Below are positions 1 to 7,815 of a stretch of 21,253 bases of DNA, in pieces (within the stretch, counting starts at the first letter, position 1; each line of letters begins with the position of its first letter). The stretch spans positions 1 to 21,253 of the forward strand of contig MGSI01000086.1 in assembly GCA_001798455.1 (NCBI GenBank), given 5' to 3'. The notes beneath the pieces are model-generated. The model did no database searches, had not been told where the DNA came from, and saw only the letters and a list, made by a program, of their open reading frames with translations. This DNA comes from Deltaproteobacteria bacterium RIFCSPLOWO2_02_FULL_57_26. GTDB taxonomy: Bacteria > Desulfobacterota > Binatia > UBA9968. A program made the translations under genes and the position numbers.

Positions 1-482
1 TGGTCTCGATGGGTGATAAAGGGGAGGCGGTCTTTGATGCCGAAGATGCCGGTGAAGAGGGAACTCTTGGAGACGCGCGGGTTGATCTCATCGGCGGACA
101 CCTTGAGAAAACCCAGCGGCTTGCCCTTTTCGTCAAAGTAGTTGGCATTGATCACGGCCACCGCCCCGCTCATTTCGGCGAGGGTTTTGACATCAGCCGC
201 CTTCAGGTTGTATCTCAGGGTCGGCACGATGCGGGGCACGACCCAGCGGGTATCGAAGCGGAGCATCTTAAGGTCGATGAGCTGGTAGGGTTCGCTGCGC
301 TCCAGGGTTAACTTGCGAAACTCGACTCCCTTTAGGAGCGCCCTCCATTGGCCCATTTCGGCGACGGAGAGATTGGGGTTGCTCTTGAGCCTGACCGGTG
401 GTTTGGATGCTGGGCTGAGGTCCAGAGCCAAAAGGATGAAGATGAGAGGAATCAGGAGCATGCTTGATTGCGGCTGTGCCAT
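1..482 (-). CDS. Phosphodiester glycosidase (NAGPA/DUF2233)-like exported protein, C-terminus cut off
   Basis: An open frame of 160 codons runs from an ATG at 482 off the left edge, so only the N-terminal part is present. A basic-poor but strongly hydrophobic stretch at residues 8-24 (LLIPLIFILLAL) looks like a signal peptide or membrane anchor. An internal Met at residue 8 is an alternative start, and neither start has a clear ribosome binding site. Residues 70-160 resemble the start of the phosphodiester-glycosidase fold: a strand with LRFDTRW, then AVINANYFDEKGKPLGF, which matches the family's N-(A/G)-x-YF-D signature, then a Phe/Gly-rich segment ending in FGIKD. Family members remove sugar phosphodiester caps or act on cell-wall glycans, but the exact substrate is unknown. 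The gene is divergent from the hydroxylase operon at 534, with only 51 bases between them. The family call is fairly good; the function is not known. Confidence 0.72.
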   Translation of the reverse strand, partial: MAQPQSSMLLIPLIFILLALDLSPASKPPVRLKSNPNLSVAEMGQWRALLKGVEFRKLTLERSEPYQLIDLKMLRFDTRWVVPRIVPTLRYNLKAADVKTLAEMSGAVAVINANYFDEKGKPLGFLKVSADEINPRVSKSSLFTGIFGIKDRLPFITHRD

Positions 483-493
483 TAGGCTATAGA
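464..493 (+). promoter_or_regulatory. Possible sigma70 promoter for the module A operon
   Basis: TTGATT at 464-469 and TATAGA at 488-493 are separated by 18 bases and lie 40 bases before the ATG at 534. The -35 box overlaps the start of the divergent gene. Both boxes are imperfect, so this is a weak call. Confidence 0.3.
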
Positions 494-533
494 TTACAAA
501 TATATCAAAACGGTTGACGGGAAAAGAGGAGCG

Positions 534-1013
534 ATGCCTCAAAAGCGAGTTTCGCTGCGGATCAACGGCAGGGATTATACCCACGAGGTGGAGCCGCGTT
601 TGCTTTTAGTCCACTATCTGCGGGATATGATCGGGCTGACCGGCACACATATCGGCTGTGAGACCAGCATTTGCGGGGCGTGCACGGTCATGCTGAATGG
701 GGAGGCGATAAAATCGTGCACGGTTCTCACGGTGCAGGCCGACGGCGGGGAAGTACTCACGATTGAAGGTCTGGGCCGCGCGGAGGAGCTCCATCCGCTT
801 CAGGAAGGTTTTTGGGAGTGCCACGGGCTTCAGTGCGGTTACTGCACGCCCGGGATGATCCTTGCGGCCTATCAGCTCCTCCTGCGCCATCCGGATCCCA
901 CGGAGGAGGAGATTCGGCGTGGCCTGGACGGGAATCTCTGTCGCTGCACGGGCTACCAGCACATTGTGGACGCGGTCCAGTACGCGGCGCGGAAGATGCG
1001 GGAGTCTAAATAG
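534..1013 (+). CDS. Molybdenum hydroxylase small subunit, two [2Fe-2S] (CoxS-like)
   Basis: This is the electron-transfer subunit of a xanthine dehydrogenase/CO dehydrogenase-family enzyme. It passes electrons from the molybdenum centre to FAD. The 159 residues match the usual length. The N-terminal plant-type ferredoxin domain has cluster ligands C42, C47, C50 and C62 (GCETSICGACT). The C-terminal helical domain has C101, C104, C136 and C138 (QCGYCTPGM and NLCRCTGY). All eight ligands are present. AGAGGAG just before the ATG at 534 supports the start. It is followed after 95 bases by the large subunit and then by the FAD subunit, giving the order S-L-M. The protein is cytoplasmic. The family is certain; the substrate of the complex is not known. 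Confidence 0.95.
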   Translation: MPQKRVSLRINGRDYTHEVEPRLLLVHYLRDMIGLTGTHIGCETSICGACTVMLNGEAIKSCTVLTVQADGGEVLTIEGLGRAEELHPLQEGFWECHGLQCGYCTPGMILAAYQLLLRHPDPTEEEIRRGLDGNLCRCTGYQHIVDAVQYAARKMRESK

Positions 1014-1092
1014 TTTTGAGTTGTGGGTTATGAGTTTTGAGGTAGGAAAAAACTCGAAGCGCAATCCTCGCAACTCGTTACTCGATGCTCAT
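1014..1092 (+). repeat. Inverted 7-base-period repeat array in the small-large subunit gap
   Basis: Directly after the TAG of the small-subunit gene come four 7-base units: TTTTGAG, TTGTGGG, TTATGAG and TTTTGAG (1014-1041). After an A-rich spacer, 1051-1092 reads as six further units: AACTCGA, AGCGCAA, TCCTCGC, AACTCGT, TACTCGA and TGCTCAT. On the opposite strand these have the same ...GAG form. The two halves are therefore inverted relative to each other and could fold into an imperfect hairpin in the mRNA between the two subunit genes. Confidence 0.7.
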
Positions 1093-1108
1093 TGCTTGAG
1101 GAGATCCC

Positions 1109-3457
1109 ATGCCAATAAGTAAACTCGTTGGCGCGAGGGTCAAGCGACGGGAGGATCCCAGGCTCATCCGCGGGCTGGCGCACTATGTCGACGATATCCA
1201 GCTTCCCAACGTGCTTCATGCGGCGATCCTGAGAAGTCCGTACGCCCATGCGCGGATCAGAGCGATGCGAACCGATCAAGCCCGTAGGCATCCCGGCGTG
1301 GTAGCGGTCGTCACGGGGAACGAAATCCGGGATCAGGTGGGTTGTGTTCCGGTGGCCAGCCAGAATCCCACGCTCAGAGTCCCCAAACGCTATGTCCTAG
1401 CGGTGGATAAAGTTTGTTTTGTCGGCGAAGGAGTGGTTGTGGTCGTGGCTGAGGATCGCTATGCGGCGCGGGATGCTTTGGATCTGATCGAAGTGGACTA
1501 TGAGCCTCTCCCGGTGGTCTCTGATCCCGAGAAGGCCCTCGCTTCCGGCGCGCCCGTCATCCATCCGGAGTGGCCGGACAATGTGGCCTTCCGATTTGAC
1601 CTCAAGCAAGGGAATTTGGCCAAGGCCTTCAAGGAGGCCGAGCGGGTAGTTAAGCAGCGCCTGATCCACCAGCGCCTTGCGCCCATTGCGATCGAGCCGC
1701 GCGGCGTCTTGGCCCGCTATCTGCCCGGAGAAGACGAGCTCACGCTTTGGTCCTCGACCCAGATTCCGCACATCCTCAAAACCCAGCTATCCGTGATGCT
1801 GAAGCTCCCGGAAAATCGCGTTCGCGTTATCGCTCCCGAGGTGGGCGGAGGCTTCGGCAGCAAGCTCAATGTCTACGCGGAGGAGGGGCTCATCGGCCAC
1901 CTCGCCATCAAACTTAAGCGCCCGGTCAAGTGGATCGAGGGGCGCAGAGAAAACATGCAGGGGACGATTCATGGGCGCGGGCAGGTGGGTGAGGTGGAGG
2001 TGGCGGTGAAAAAAGATGGCACGATCTTGGGACTCCAATACCGGGTCATCGCCGATATCGGAGCCTACCATCAGCTGCTCACGCCGGGGATTCCACCGCT
2101 TACCGGGCTTATGCTTTCCGGCGCCTATAAGATCCCCGCGCTTGCGATCGAGGTAACGGGCGTTTTCACGAACAAGGTGGCCACCGACGCCTATCGCGGC
2201 GCGGGCAGGCCCGAAGCGACTTATGTGATCGAGCGCATCATCGATCGGGTGGCCCAGGAGTTGGCCATCGACCCGGTCAAGATCCGGCAGAAGAATTTCC
2301 CCCGGCCCAAGGAATTTCCCTTTAAGACCGCAACCGGCCTGATTTACGACAGCGGCAATTATCAGGGGGCGCTCAACAAGGCCCTCAGGCTTTCCGGCTA
2401 TCAGGGGTGGCGCGGCGAGCAGAGGAAGCTGAGGGAAAAGGGCAGATATCTCGGCATCGGCCTTTCCACGTATGTGGAGATCTGTGGCATGGGGCCGTCG
2501 GCGGCGATGCCCGCCGGAGGATGGGAGAGTGGGACGGTGCGGGTGGAGCCAACCGGAAAGGTAACGGTTCTCACGGGGGTTTCCCCTCACGGGCAGGGGC
2601 AGGAAACCTCCTTCGCCCAGATCGTGGCCGACGAGTTCGGCGTGCCTCTGGATGACATCCATGTGATTCACGGCGACACGGCGGTGGTGCCAAGCGGGAT
2701 CGGCACCTTTGGCAGCCGCGCCACAGCGGTGGGAGGAACGGCAGTCTTTCAGGCGGCTCAGAAGGTCAAAGAGAAGGCGCGCGAGATTGCCGCCCATCTT
2801 TTAGAGTCCGACCCGGAAGATCTCGTGTTTTCCGAAAGCCGGTTCAGCGTCAAAGGAGTGCCGAAAAAGGGCGTTTCGCTCCAGGAGATTGCCCTGGAAG
2901 CTCACTTGGCCCGAAACCTCCCGAAAAAAATGGAGCCCGGGCTGACGGCGACCTCCGTGTTTGAGCCCGCCAATTTCACCTTCCCGTTCGGCGCGCATAT
3001 CTGCATCGTCGAGGTGGATCCCGAGACCGGGAGGATCGAGATTCGGAAGTACGTTGCAGTGGATGACTGCGGTAAGGTGATCAATCCCCTGCTCGTCGAT
3101 GGCCAAATTCACGGCGGGATCGCTCAAGGTCTGGGGCAGGCGCTGCTCGAAGAAGTGGTCTACGATGAAGAGGGGCAGCTCCTGACCGGGAGCCTGATGG
3201 ATTACGCGTTGCCTAAGGCTGAGGATTTGCCGCGGCTGGAGTTGGCTCGCACGGAAACCCCTACACCGGTCAATCCCTTGGGGGTCAAGGGCGTGGGCGA
3301 GGCGGGCACAATCGGCTCCACGCCGGCCATCGTGAATGCGGTGGTTGATGCGCTGGCGCCCTTTGGCGTGACCCACGTCGACATGCCACTTAAGCCCGAG
3401 AAGATCTGGCGCCTATGCCGAGAGAAGAAGGAAAGGCGCGCGGAGGGTGCGGGATGA
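1109..3457 (+). CDS. Molybdenum hydroxylase large subunit, CoxL form II-like (aerobic CO dehydrogenase-like family)
   Basis: This is the molybdopterin-binding catalytic subunit, 782 residues long, within the usual range for the family. Residues 5-140 form the aldehyde oxidase/xanthine dehydrogenase a/b hammerhead domain (DDIQLPNVLHAAILRSPYAHARI). The molybdopterin domain follows, with VGGGFGSK at 245-252, the active-site loop AYRGAGR at 361-367, GQGQ at 495-498 and the catalytic-glutamate segment GVGEAGT at 728-734 (Glu731). AYRGAGR defines the form II group. True CO-oxidising form I enzymes carry AYxCSFR with a copper-ligating Cys, which is absent here. The start has GAGGAGATCCC upstream of the ATG. 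The stop overlaps the FAD-subunit start as ATGA. Form II enzymes oxidise varied or unknown substrates, so CO dehydrogenase activity should not be assumed. Confidence 0.95.
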   Translation: MPISKLVGARVKRREDPRLIRGLAHYVDDIQLPNVLHAAILRSPYAHARIRAMRTDQARRHPGVVAVVTGNEIRDQVGCVPVASQNPTLRVPKRYVLAVDKVCFVGEGVVVVVAEDRYAARDALDLIEVDYEPLPVVSDPEKALASGAPVIHPEWPDNVAFRFDLKQGNLAKAFKEAERVVKQRLIHQRLAPIAIEPRGVLARYLPGEDELTLWSSTQIPHILKTQLSVMLKLPENRVRVIAPEVGGGFGSKLNVYAEEGLIGHLAIKLKRPVKWIEGRRENMQGTIHGRGQVGEVEVAVKKDGTILGLQYRVIADIGAYHQLLTPGIPPLTGLMLSGAYKIPALAIEVTGVFTNKVATDAYRGAGRPEATYVIERIIDRVAQELAIDPVKIRQKNFPRPKEFPFKTATGLIYDSGNYQGALNKALRLSGYQGWRGEQRKLREKGRYLGIGLSTYVEICGMGPSAAMPAGGWESGTVRVEPTGKVTVLTGVSPHGQGQETSFAQIVADEFGVPLDDIHVIHGDTAVVPSGIGTFGSRATAVGGTAVFQAAQKVKEKAREIAAHLLESDPEDLVFSESRFSVKGVPKKGVSLQEIALEAHLARNLPKKMEPGLTATSVFEPANFTFPFGAHICIVEVDPETGRIEIRKYVAVDDCGKVINPLLVDGQIHGGIAQGLGQALLEEVVYDEEGQLLTGSLMDYALPKAEDLPRLELARTETPTPVNPLGVKGVGEAGTIGSTPAIVNAVVDALAPFGVTHVDMPLKPEKIWRLCREKKERRAEGAG

Positions 3458-4320
3458 TCCCGGCGCCGTTCGACCACATTACGCCGCGGACTTTAGATGA
3501 GGCGATTCGTGCCTTAGCTTCCCATGGGGAGGAGGCGAAGCTCCTGGCCGGCGGTCACAGTCTTCTCCCCATGATGAAGCTGAGGCTGGCGCGGCCGAAA
3601 CTCCTCGTCGATTTAAGCAGGATCGCGGAGCTGAGCGGCATCGAGGCAGAGCGCGACAGGATTTTCATCGGCGCGCTCACGACCCACTACCGGATAGAAA
3701 GCTCGGAGCTGCTGAAGGAAAAGTGCCCGCTTCTCCCTCAAACGGCGAGAGTCATCGGCGATGTCCAGGTACGCAACCGCGGGACGGTCGGAGGAAGCTT
3801 GGCCCACGCCGATCCTGCGGCGGATATGCCCGCAGCCATGCTTGCAGTGGGAGCGGAATTGCTGGCTAGAGGGCCTGAAGGGGAGCGGTGGTTAAAGGCG
3901 GAAGATTTTTTTCTTGGCCTCATGACCACAGCCCTTGGTCCCTCTGAGATCCTTACCAAGATCAGAGTCCCGGTTTTGTCAGGCCATCATGGCACGGCTT
4001 ACTTGAAAGTCCCGCAGAAGGCCTCGGGCTTTGCCATTGTCGGGGTGGCGGTGTGGCTCAGAGTGGAGCGACAGCTCTGCACTGAGATCGGTGTCGGTGT
4101 CACCGGCTTGGATGCCAAGCCCTTTCGTGCTAGGCGAGTGGAAGAGCGCATGAAGGGAACGAATTTAGCCCAGAGCCTAGTCCAAGCGGCCTCTTCTCAA
4201 GTGACGCAAGGCGTTTCTCCGCTGGATGACATCCACGCCTCGGCGGAGTTCCGCGCCCATCTCGCCCGTGTTTATACCGCCAGAGCAATTCAAGAAGCGG
4301 CAAAGAGGGCAGGGGTTTAA
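3454..4320 (+). CDS. Molybdenum hydroxylase FAD subunit (CoxM-like)
   Basis: This subunit carries FAD and hands electrons to the final acceptor. The start is placed at the ATG at 3454 (MIPAPFDHIT), giving 288 residues. It overlaps the large-subunit TGA as ATGA and has GGAGGG nine bases upstream. A longer frame exists upstream, but it lies wholly inside the previous gene. The FAD-binding signatures are AGGHSLLPMMKLRL at 32-45 and TVGGSLAHADPAAD at 111-124. The C-terminal CO dehydrogenase flavoprotein domain follows (about residues 180-285). It ends in TAA, whose last base starts the next gene's ATG, so translation is probably coupled along S-L-M-DoxX. The family is certain; the physiological electron acceptor is unknown. 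Confidence 0.94.
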   Translation: MIPAPFDHITPRTLDEAIRALASHGEEAKLLAGGHSLLPMMKLRLARPKLLVDLSRIAELSGIEAERDRIFIGALTTHYRIESSELLKEKCPLLPQTARVIGDVQVRNRGTVGGSLAHADPAADMPAAMLAVGAELLARGPEGERWLKAEDFFLGLMTTALGPSEILTKIRVPVLSGHHGTAYLKVPQKASGFAIVGVAVWLRVERQLCTEIGVGVTGLDAKPFRARRVEERMKGTNLAQSLVQAASSQVTQGVSPLDDIHASAEFRAHLARVYTARAIQEAAKRAGV

Positions 4321-4730
4321 TGGCCGGGGGATTTATGCTGGAAAAAATATTTGCCCCGTACCGTGACTACTCACCCTTTGTTTTGCGGTTGTTCGTGGGG
4401 ATCGTTTTTCTCGTCCACGGCTCTCTTAAGCTTTTCGGCGGTCTCGAAGGCTTCACGGAATTTTTGTTGGGTTACGGAATTCCCTTTCCGGAAATCATGG
4501 CTCCGGCCGTTGCTGCAGTCGAGTTTTTCGGCGGCTTGGCCATTCTGCTGGGAACGGGCACGCGGATCGCTTCATTTTTGCTTACCGGAGTCACGGTTGT
4601 CGCCATGATCATTGTAACCCTCCCCATGGGATTTCCTGGCGGCTATGATATCAACCTCGCTCTCCTCGGCGGCCTCGTGGCCCTCCTCCTCGCCGGGCCG
4701 GGAAAGCCAGCTGTCGGCGGGGATCTGTAA
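4320..4730 (+). CDS. DoxX family membrane protein
   Basis: This is a 136-residue integral membrane protein with four predicted helices at about 19-35, 60-78, 83-101 and 111-126. It has the DoxX-type opening VLRLFVGIVFLVHGSLKLFGGLEGFTEF and the second-helix signature PEIMAPAVAAVEFFGGLAILLG. DoxX proteins are small four-helix proteins. Some relatives (DoxD) are part of quinone-reducing enzymes, but most have no defined role. The ATG at 4320 overlaps the TAA of the FAD-subunit gene by one base. An alternative start at 4335 (MLEKIF) has GGGGG just upstream. Its tight coupling to the S-L-M genes suggests it serves the hydroxylase, perhaps as a membrane anchor or electron exit. That is inference. 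Confidence 0.88.
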   Translation: MAGGFMLEKIFAPYRDYSPFVLRLFVGIVFLVHGSLKLFGGLEGFTEFLLGYGIPFPEIMAPAVAAVEFFGGLAILLGTGTRIASFLLTGVTVVAMIIVTLPMGFPGGYDINLALLGGLVALLLAGPGKPAVGGDL

Positions 4731-4901
4731 CCTTTTGAAGGGAAAGCCGCTTTCACGGATCGTCTTAGAAGATTGCCGGTGATATGCCTTACCTTATCGG
4801 CGCCGGTCTTCCAGGAGCGGGAACCCTGCGCAGATTTCTGATCCTTCCAGCAGTTGCCGTTATGACCAGGCCTTTAAATTTTTGCTTTTTTTAGGATTCG
4901 C

Positions 4902-5906
4902 GTGTCTATGTCCGATGCGTTTTCTCCGCGCCTGGTTAACGACCCGTTTGGCGACCCGGTTCTCTACGTCGGCCTGCGGTACCAGAGGAGGGCGCTGCTC
5001 TTCGATCTCGGAAGCATTGATAGCCTGGGGCTACGCGATCTTCATAAGATCACGGATGTCTTTGTCTCCCATACCCACATCGATCATTTCATCGGTTTCG
5101 ACCACCTGCTGCGTTCTTCTCTCAACCGGGAAGACGAGATCCGGCTGCACGGTCCCAAAGGGATCACGGACAACGTCAGCGGCAAGCTGGCCGGGTACAC
5201 GTGGAATCTGATCCAGAACTATCCCCTGAAAATCGTCGTCCACGAAATTGACAGGGAACGGCAAAAAATCAGTTCTTTCCGCGCCGCAGCACTATTCAGG
5301 CCTGAAGAGGAACGGCTCGTCCCTTTCGGCGGCTTTCTTCTGGATGAGCCGTCCTTTGCCGTTCGCGCGGTGATCCTGGATCATCGGATCCCTTGCCTGG
5401 CGTTTAGTTTAGAGGAAAAAAGCCGGCTCAATATCAGGCACGAGCGCATGGAGGAGATGGGACTCAAAAGGGGGCCATGGCTCGATGAGTTGAAGCGCAG
5501 GCTGAGGGAGAAAGCGCCGCAAGGCACCCTTTTGGAAATGCCAATCCAAGATGGCGGGGAAAGATTAACCCTTTCCCTGAAGGAGTGGCGGGAGACGCTG
5601 GTCGTTGAGGGCGAAGGTCAAAAGATCGTTTATGTGGTGGATAACCTCTTTACACCGGCGAACGTCGAGCGGATCATCTCTCTGGCCCGGGACGCCAACC
5701 TCTTTTATTGCGAGGCCGCTTTTTCCCAGGCGGACGAGGCGAGGGCGCGGGAGCGCTACCATCTCACCGCCGCTCAGGCCGGTGAGCTGGCGCGCCAGGC
5801 GCGGGTCGAGCGGTTCATCCCGTTTCATTTTTCCCAGCGGTACGAGAAAGAACCCGATCGGCTTCGGGAGGAAGCCATGGCGGCTTTTATTGGCGGCGCC
5901 TCTTAG
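4902..5906 (+). CDS. RNase Z-like metallo-beta-lactamase fold hydrolase
   Basis: This 334-residue protein has the metal-binding motif H57-T-H59-x-D61-H62 (VSHTHIDHF). It also has a later His in LDHRIP (H161), an Asp in YVVDN (D247), HLTAAQAGELA (H287) and FHFSQRY (H309). The last two are typical of the RNase Z/ElaC branch, where HFSxRY closes the active site. The GTG at 4902 is preferred because AGGA lies five bases upstream; an ATG at 4908 is possible. It follows the DoxX gene after a 171-base gap in the same direction. RNase Z processes tRNA 3' ends, but a member placed behind a catabolic operon could instead be a paralogue acting on a small molecule such as a phosphodiester or lactone. Length and sequence alone cannot decide this. 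Confidence 0.85.
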   Translation: MSMSDAFSPRLVNDPFGDPVLYVGLRYQRRALLFDLGSIDSLGLRDLHKITDVFVSHTHIDHFIGFDHLLRSSLNREDEIRLHGPKGITDNVSGKLAGYTWNLIQNYPLKIVVHEIDRERQKISSFRAAALFRPEEERLVPFGGFLLDEPSFAVRAVILDHRIPCLAFSLEEKSRLNIRHERMEEMGLKRGPWLDELKRRLREKAPQGTLLEMPIQDGGERLTLSLKEWRETLVVEGEGQKIVYVVDNLFTPANVERIISLARDANLFYCEAAFSQADEARARERYHLTAAQAGELARQARVERFIPFHFSQRYEKEPDRLREEAMAAFIGGAS

Positions 5907-6355
5907 GCCGGTGGCAGTAACGGACGAGAGGCTCTTGTGGACTGTCGAGCCCATCCTGTGCTAGACGACCATGCTGTCGGTCAGGTCCTAAAGCTTCCGC
6001 CAAGCGATATCGCGGAGTATTTCTAACCGGGAGCCCGCTCTTGCAGCGAAGAACCGACATAGGAGATGCCGCTGAGAGCGAGAAGCCGCAAGAAATTCCT
6101 TCGGTCGTATTTAGATTCCATCTTATCCTCCCTTTGGCCGTCGGGGGAAATTCGAGGCTGTTCCTGGCACGCTACCGGGTCGACGTATCGTCCCCGTATC
6201 TAAACGCTATGCGGTTGTCGAACCGCTTTTACTTTCACGTGATCTGCAGTAGAAGCGATGAAAAACTTGACATTTGCGGAGCCGCGAGTAAGCTGGCCCA
6301 GACGGAAGGCGGAAAAACCTGTCCGAGGAAAAAATTCTACACTTTGGAGTCACGT
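5907..6355. other. 449-base intergenic region
   Basis: The reading frame of the next gene stays open back to about 6041, but that upstream part lacks family similarity and a ribosome binding site, so I treat it as non-coding. The only signal I see is a promoter-like sequence near 6267-6294. Confidence 0.6.
6267..6294 (+). promoter_or_regulatory. Possible sigma70 promoter for the dienelactone hydrolase-like gene
   Basis: A consensus TTGACA at 6267-6272 is followed after 16 bases by TAAGCT at 6289-6294. It lies about 60 bases before the ATG at 6356. The -35 box is perfect and the -10 box is weak. Confidence 0.38.
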
Positions 6356-7180
6356 ATGGCACAGAAGAATTCAGCTTCAATTCGTTCTTCGATGGTGCGA
6401 TTTGACAGCGGGATTGCCGCCTTTTGGGCTCTGCCCAAGGCCAAGACCAAGCGTCCCGCTGTGATCCTGCTCCATGAGAGATACGGGGTGGTGCAGCACA
6501 CGAAGGATTTGACCCTGAAGCTTGCCCAAGCAGGGTACATCGGTCTTGCCCCGGATCTGTTCTCCCGCTTTCAGGGGGATAGAAAGGCCCTTACTCGCGG
6601 CGATGTCAGAGTCGAGCTGCGGGATGATGAGGTGTTAAAAGACTTGGGGGAGGCAATCGATTATCTGAAAAAACGCTCGGCGGTGGATGCCTCCCGGATC
6701 GGGATCGTCGGTGTGTGCCAAACCGGGCGCCACGCCGTGCTGCTTGCGGCTCATAGGACCGATGTCTCGGCTTGTGTAGTTTTTTACGGTGCGGCGGGGG
6801 GGAAAGAATGGGGCACGGACGAATTTAAGCAGGAGCCCCTTGAGGCGTTGATCGACAACCTATCCTCTCCCCTACTGGGGATCTTTGGCGAGGCGGACCA
6901 CGTTATTTCGATCGACGATGTCTTGAAGTTTCGCGGCTGTCTGGAGCGCTCCAAAAAGGGCTATCACATCAGGATTTATCGAGATGCCCCGCACGGGTGG
7001 CTCAACGATACGATGCCCGGAAGGTATCGCAAAGAGGCGGCCAGGGATGCCTGGGGGCTCATGCTCGCCTATCTAAAGAAGACCTTCGGCGGCGGCTGGG
7101 ACCGCGATCGGCTCCACTGGGCCTTCGAGAGCGATATTTCTACAAGCTACGACTTCACGAAGAACGTCCGGTTGGAATAA
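6356..7180 (+). CDS. Dienelactone hydrolase family protein
   Basis: This is a cytoplasmic alpha/beta hydrolase of 274 residues from the ATG at 6356, which has TTGGAGT upstream. The dienelactone hydrolase signatures are all visible. LLHERYGV (residues 38-45) carries the conserved Glu41 that pairs with the nucleophile. VGVCQTG (118-124) gives the nucleophile Cys121. FGEADHV gives the acid Asp181, and DAPHGW gives His213. The Cys-Asp-His triad is therefore complete. In the family this enzyme opens enol-lactones formed during aromatic ring breakdown, and relatives act on other esters or lactones. A tail of about 30 residues after the last helix (GGGWDRDRLHW and onward) is longer than the shortest family members. 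It fits the catabolic setting of the hydroxylase genes before it, but a 449-base gap with a possible promoter suggests it is a separate transcript. Confidence 0.9.
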   Translation: MAQKNSASIRSSMVRFDSGIAAFWALPKAKTKRPAVILLHERYGVVQHTKDLTLKLAQAGYIGLAPDLFSRFQGDRKALTRGDVRVELRDDEVLKDLGEAIDYLKKRSAVDASRIGIVGVCQTGRHAVLLAAHRTDVSACVVFYGAAGGKEWGTDEFKQEPLEALIDNLSSPLLGIFGEADHVISIDDVLKFRGCLERSKKGYHIRIYRDAPHGWLNDTMPGRYRKEAARDAWGLMLAYLKKTFGGGWDRDRLHWAFESDISTSYDFTKNVRLE

Positions 7181-7815
7181 CTGGTGACTTCTTGCCGGGC
7201 GGATCACCACCGGATGAGCCGGCTCACTTCCTTAAATTCGCCGGCGATCTACTCTCGCCTACGGTAACCCCCCCTTTCCCGTCTCTTGACACCTGTTCGA
7301 GATTACCCTGCCTTACAGTGTTTTTTTGAAGATACCAACTGCCCTAGCGCGTGACGGGCTCGCAAGAACAAAAAGGCCCGACCTCTTCCGACGTGGGCCT
7401 TTCAATTCTTAAATCGGCAGGTGTTCTACTATCCCCTAGGACGACATTCTAGTACTGTTCGCACTGGGCGCATCAGCCAGATTATCAAGATTTCAAATCC
7501 CGACGCCGGCTCCGATAATCTCTTGTGGCTCAGAAAACGGTGGTTCAATTACAGATTTTGTTAACTTGGAAAATATTTTAAAAATTATGGCACCTGCGGT
7601 CGCGTAATTGCTAGAGCCAACTGTCCGGTCCCCTTACGGTTTCTACCTTTGGCACGCCTTTCGCTTTCTCTTTCCACAGAGAATCAGCGAACAAAAAACT
7701 TTCATCTGACATGTCTGTCACGGATCAACTTAAAAGGTGGAGGCGCGGCCGCGCCGCCGAAAAATGGATTCATGTGCTCCACTCTGGCGCCAAGCCCCAT
7801 GAACCGGCGGGAATT
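7181..7815. other. 635-base non-coding region with inverted repeats
   Basis: I find no supported gene here. An inverted repeat of GGCCC stems lies at 7372-7402. A perfect 8-base inverted repeat, AGATTATC at 7479-7486 and GATAATCT at 7514-7521, encloses a smaller palindrome, GATTTCAAATC. The stretch near 7550-7590 is markedly AT-rich compared with its surroundings. TGACA/TGTCA arms at 7707-7720 are the last symmetrical element before the next gene. Confidence 0.55.
7372..7402. terminator. Possible bidirectional intrinsic terminator
   Basis: AAAGGCCC (7372-7379) pairs with GGGCCTTT (7395-7402) around a 15-base loop. On the minus strand the stem is followed by five T; on the plus strand it ends in TTT. 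It lies about 190 bases after the dienelactone hydrolase-like gene, so it could end that transcript. The loop is long, so this is tentative. Confidence 0.42.

Noticed and set aside
1787..2797. Minus-strand open frame of 336 codons
   Set aside because: It is a shadow of the module A large-subunit gene.
1109..3457. True aerobic CO dehydrogenase (form I CoxL)
   Set aside because: The active-site loop is AYRGAGR, not AYxCSFR, so the copper-ligating Cys is missing.
6041..6355. N-terminal extension of the dienelactone hydrolase-like protein by 105 codons
   Set aside because: The family starts near 6356, where a ribosome binding site lies; the extension has no similarity and contains a promoter-like sequence.
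7487..7513. tRNA-like 3' half (TTTCAAATCC followed by GCCGGCTCC)
   Set aside because: The would-be T-stem does not pair and no matching acceptor 5' strand or anticodon arm lies upstream.
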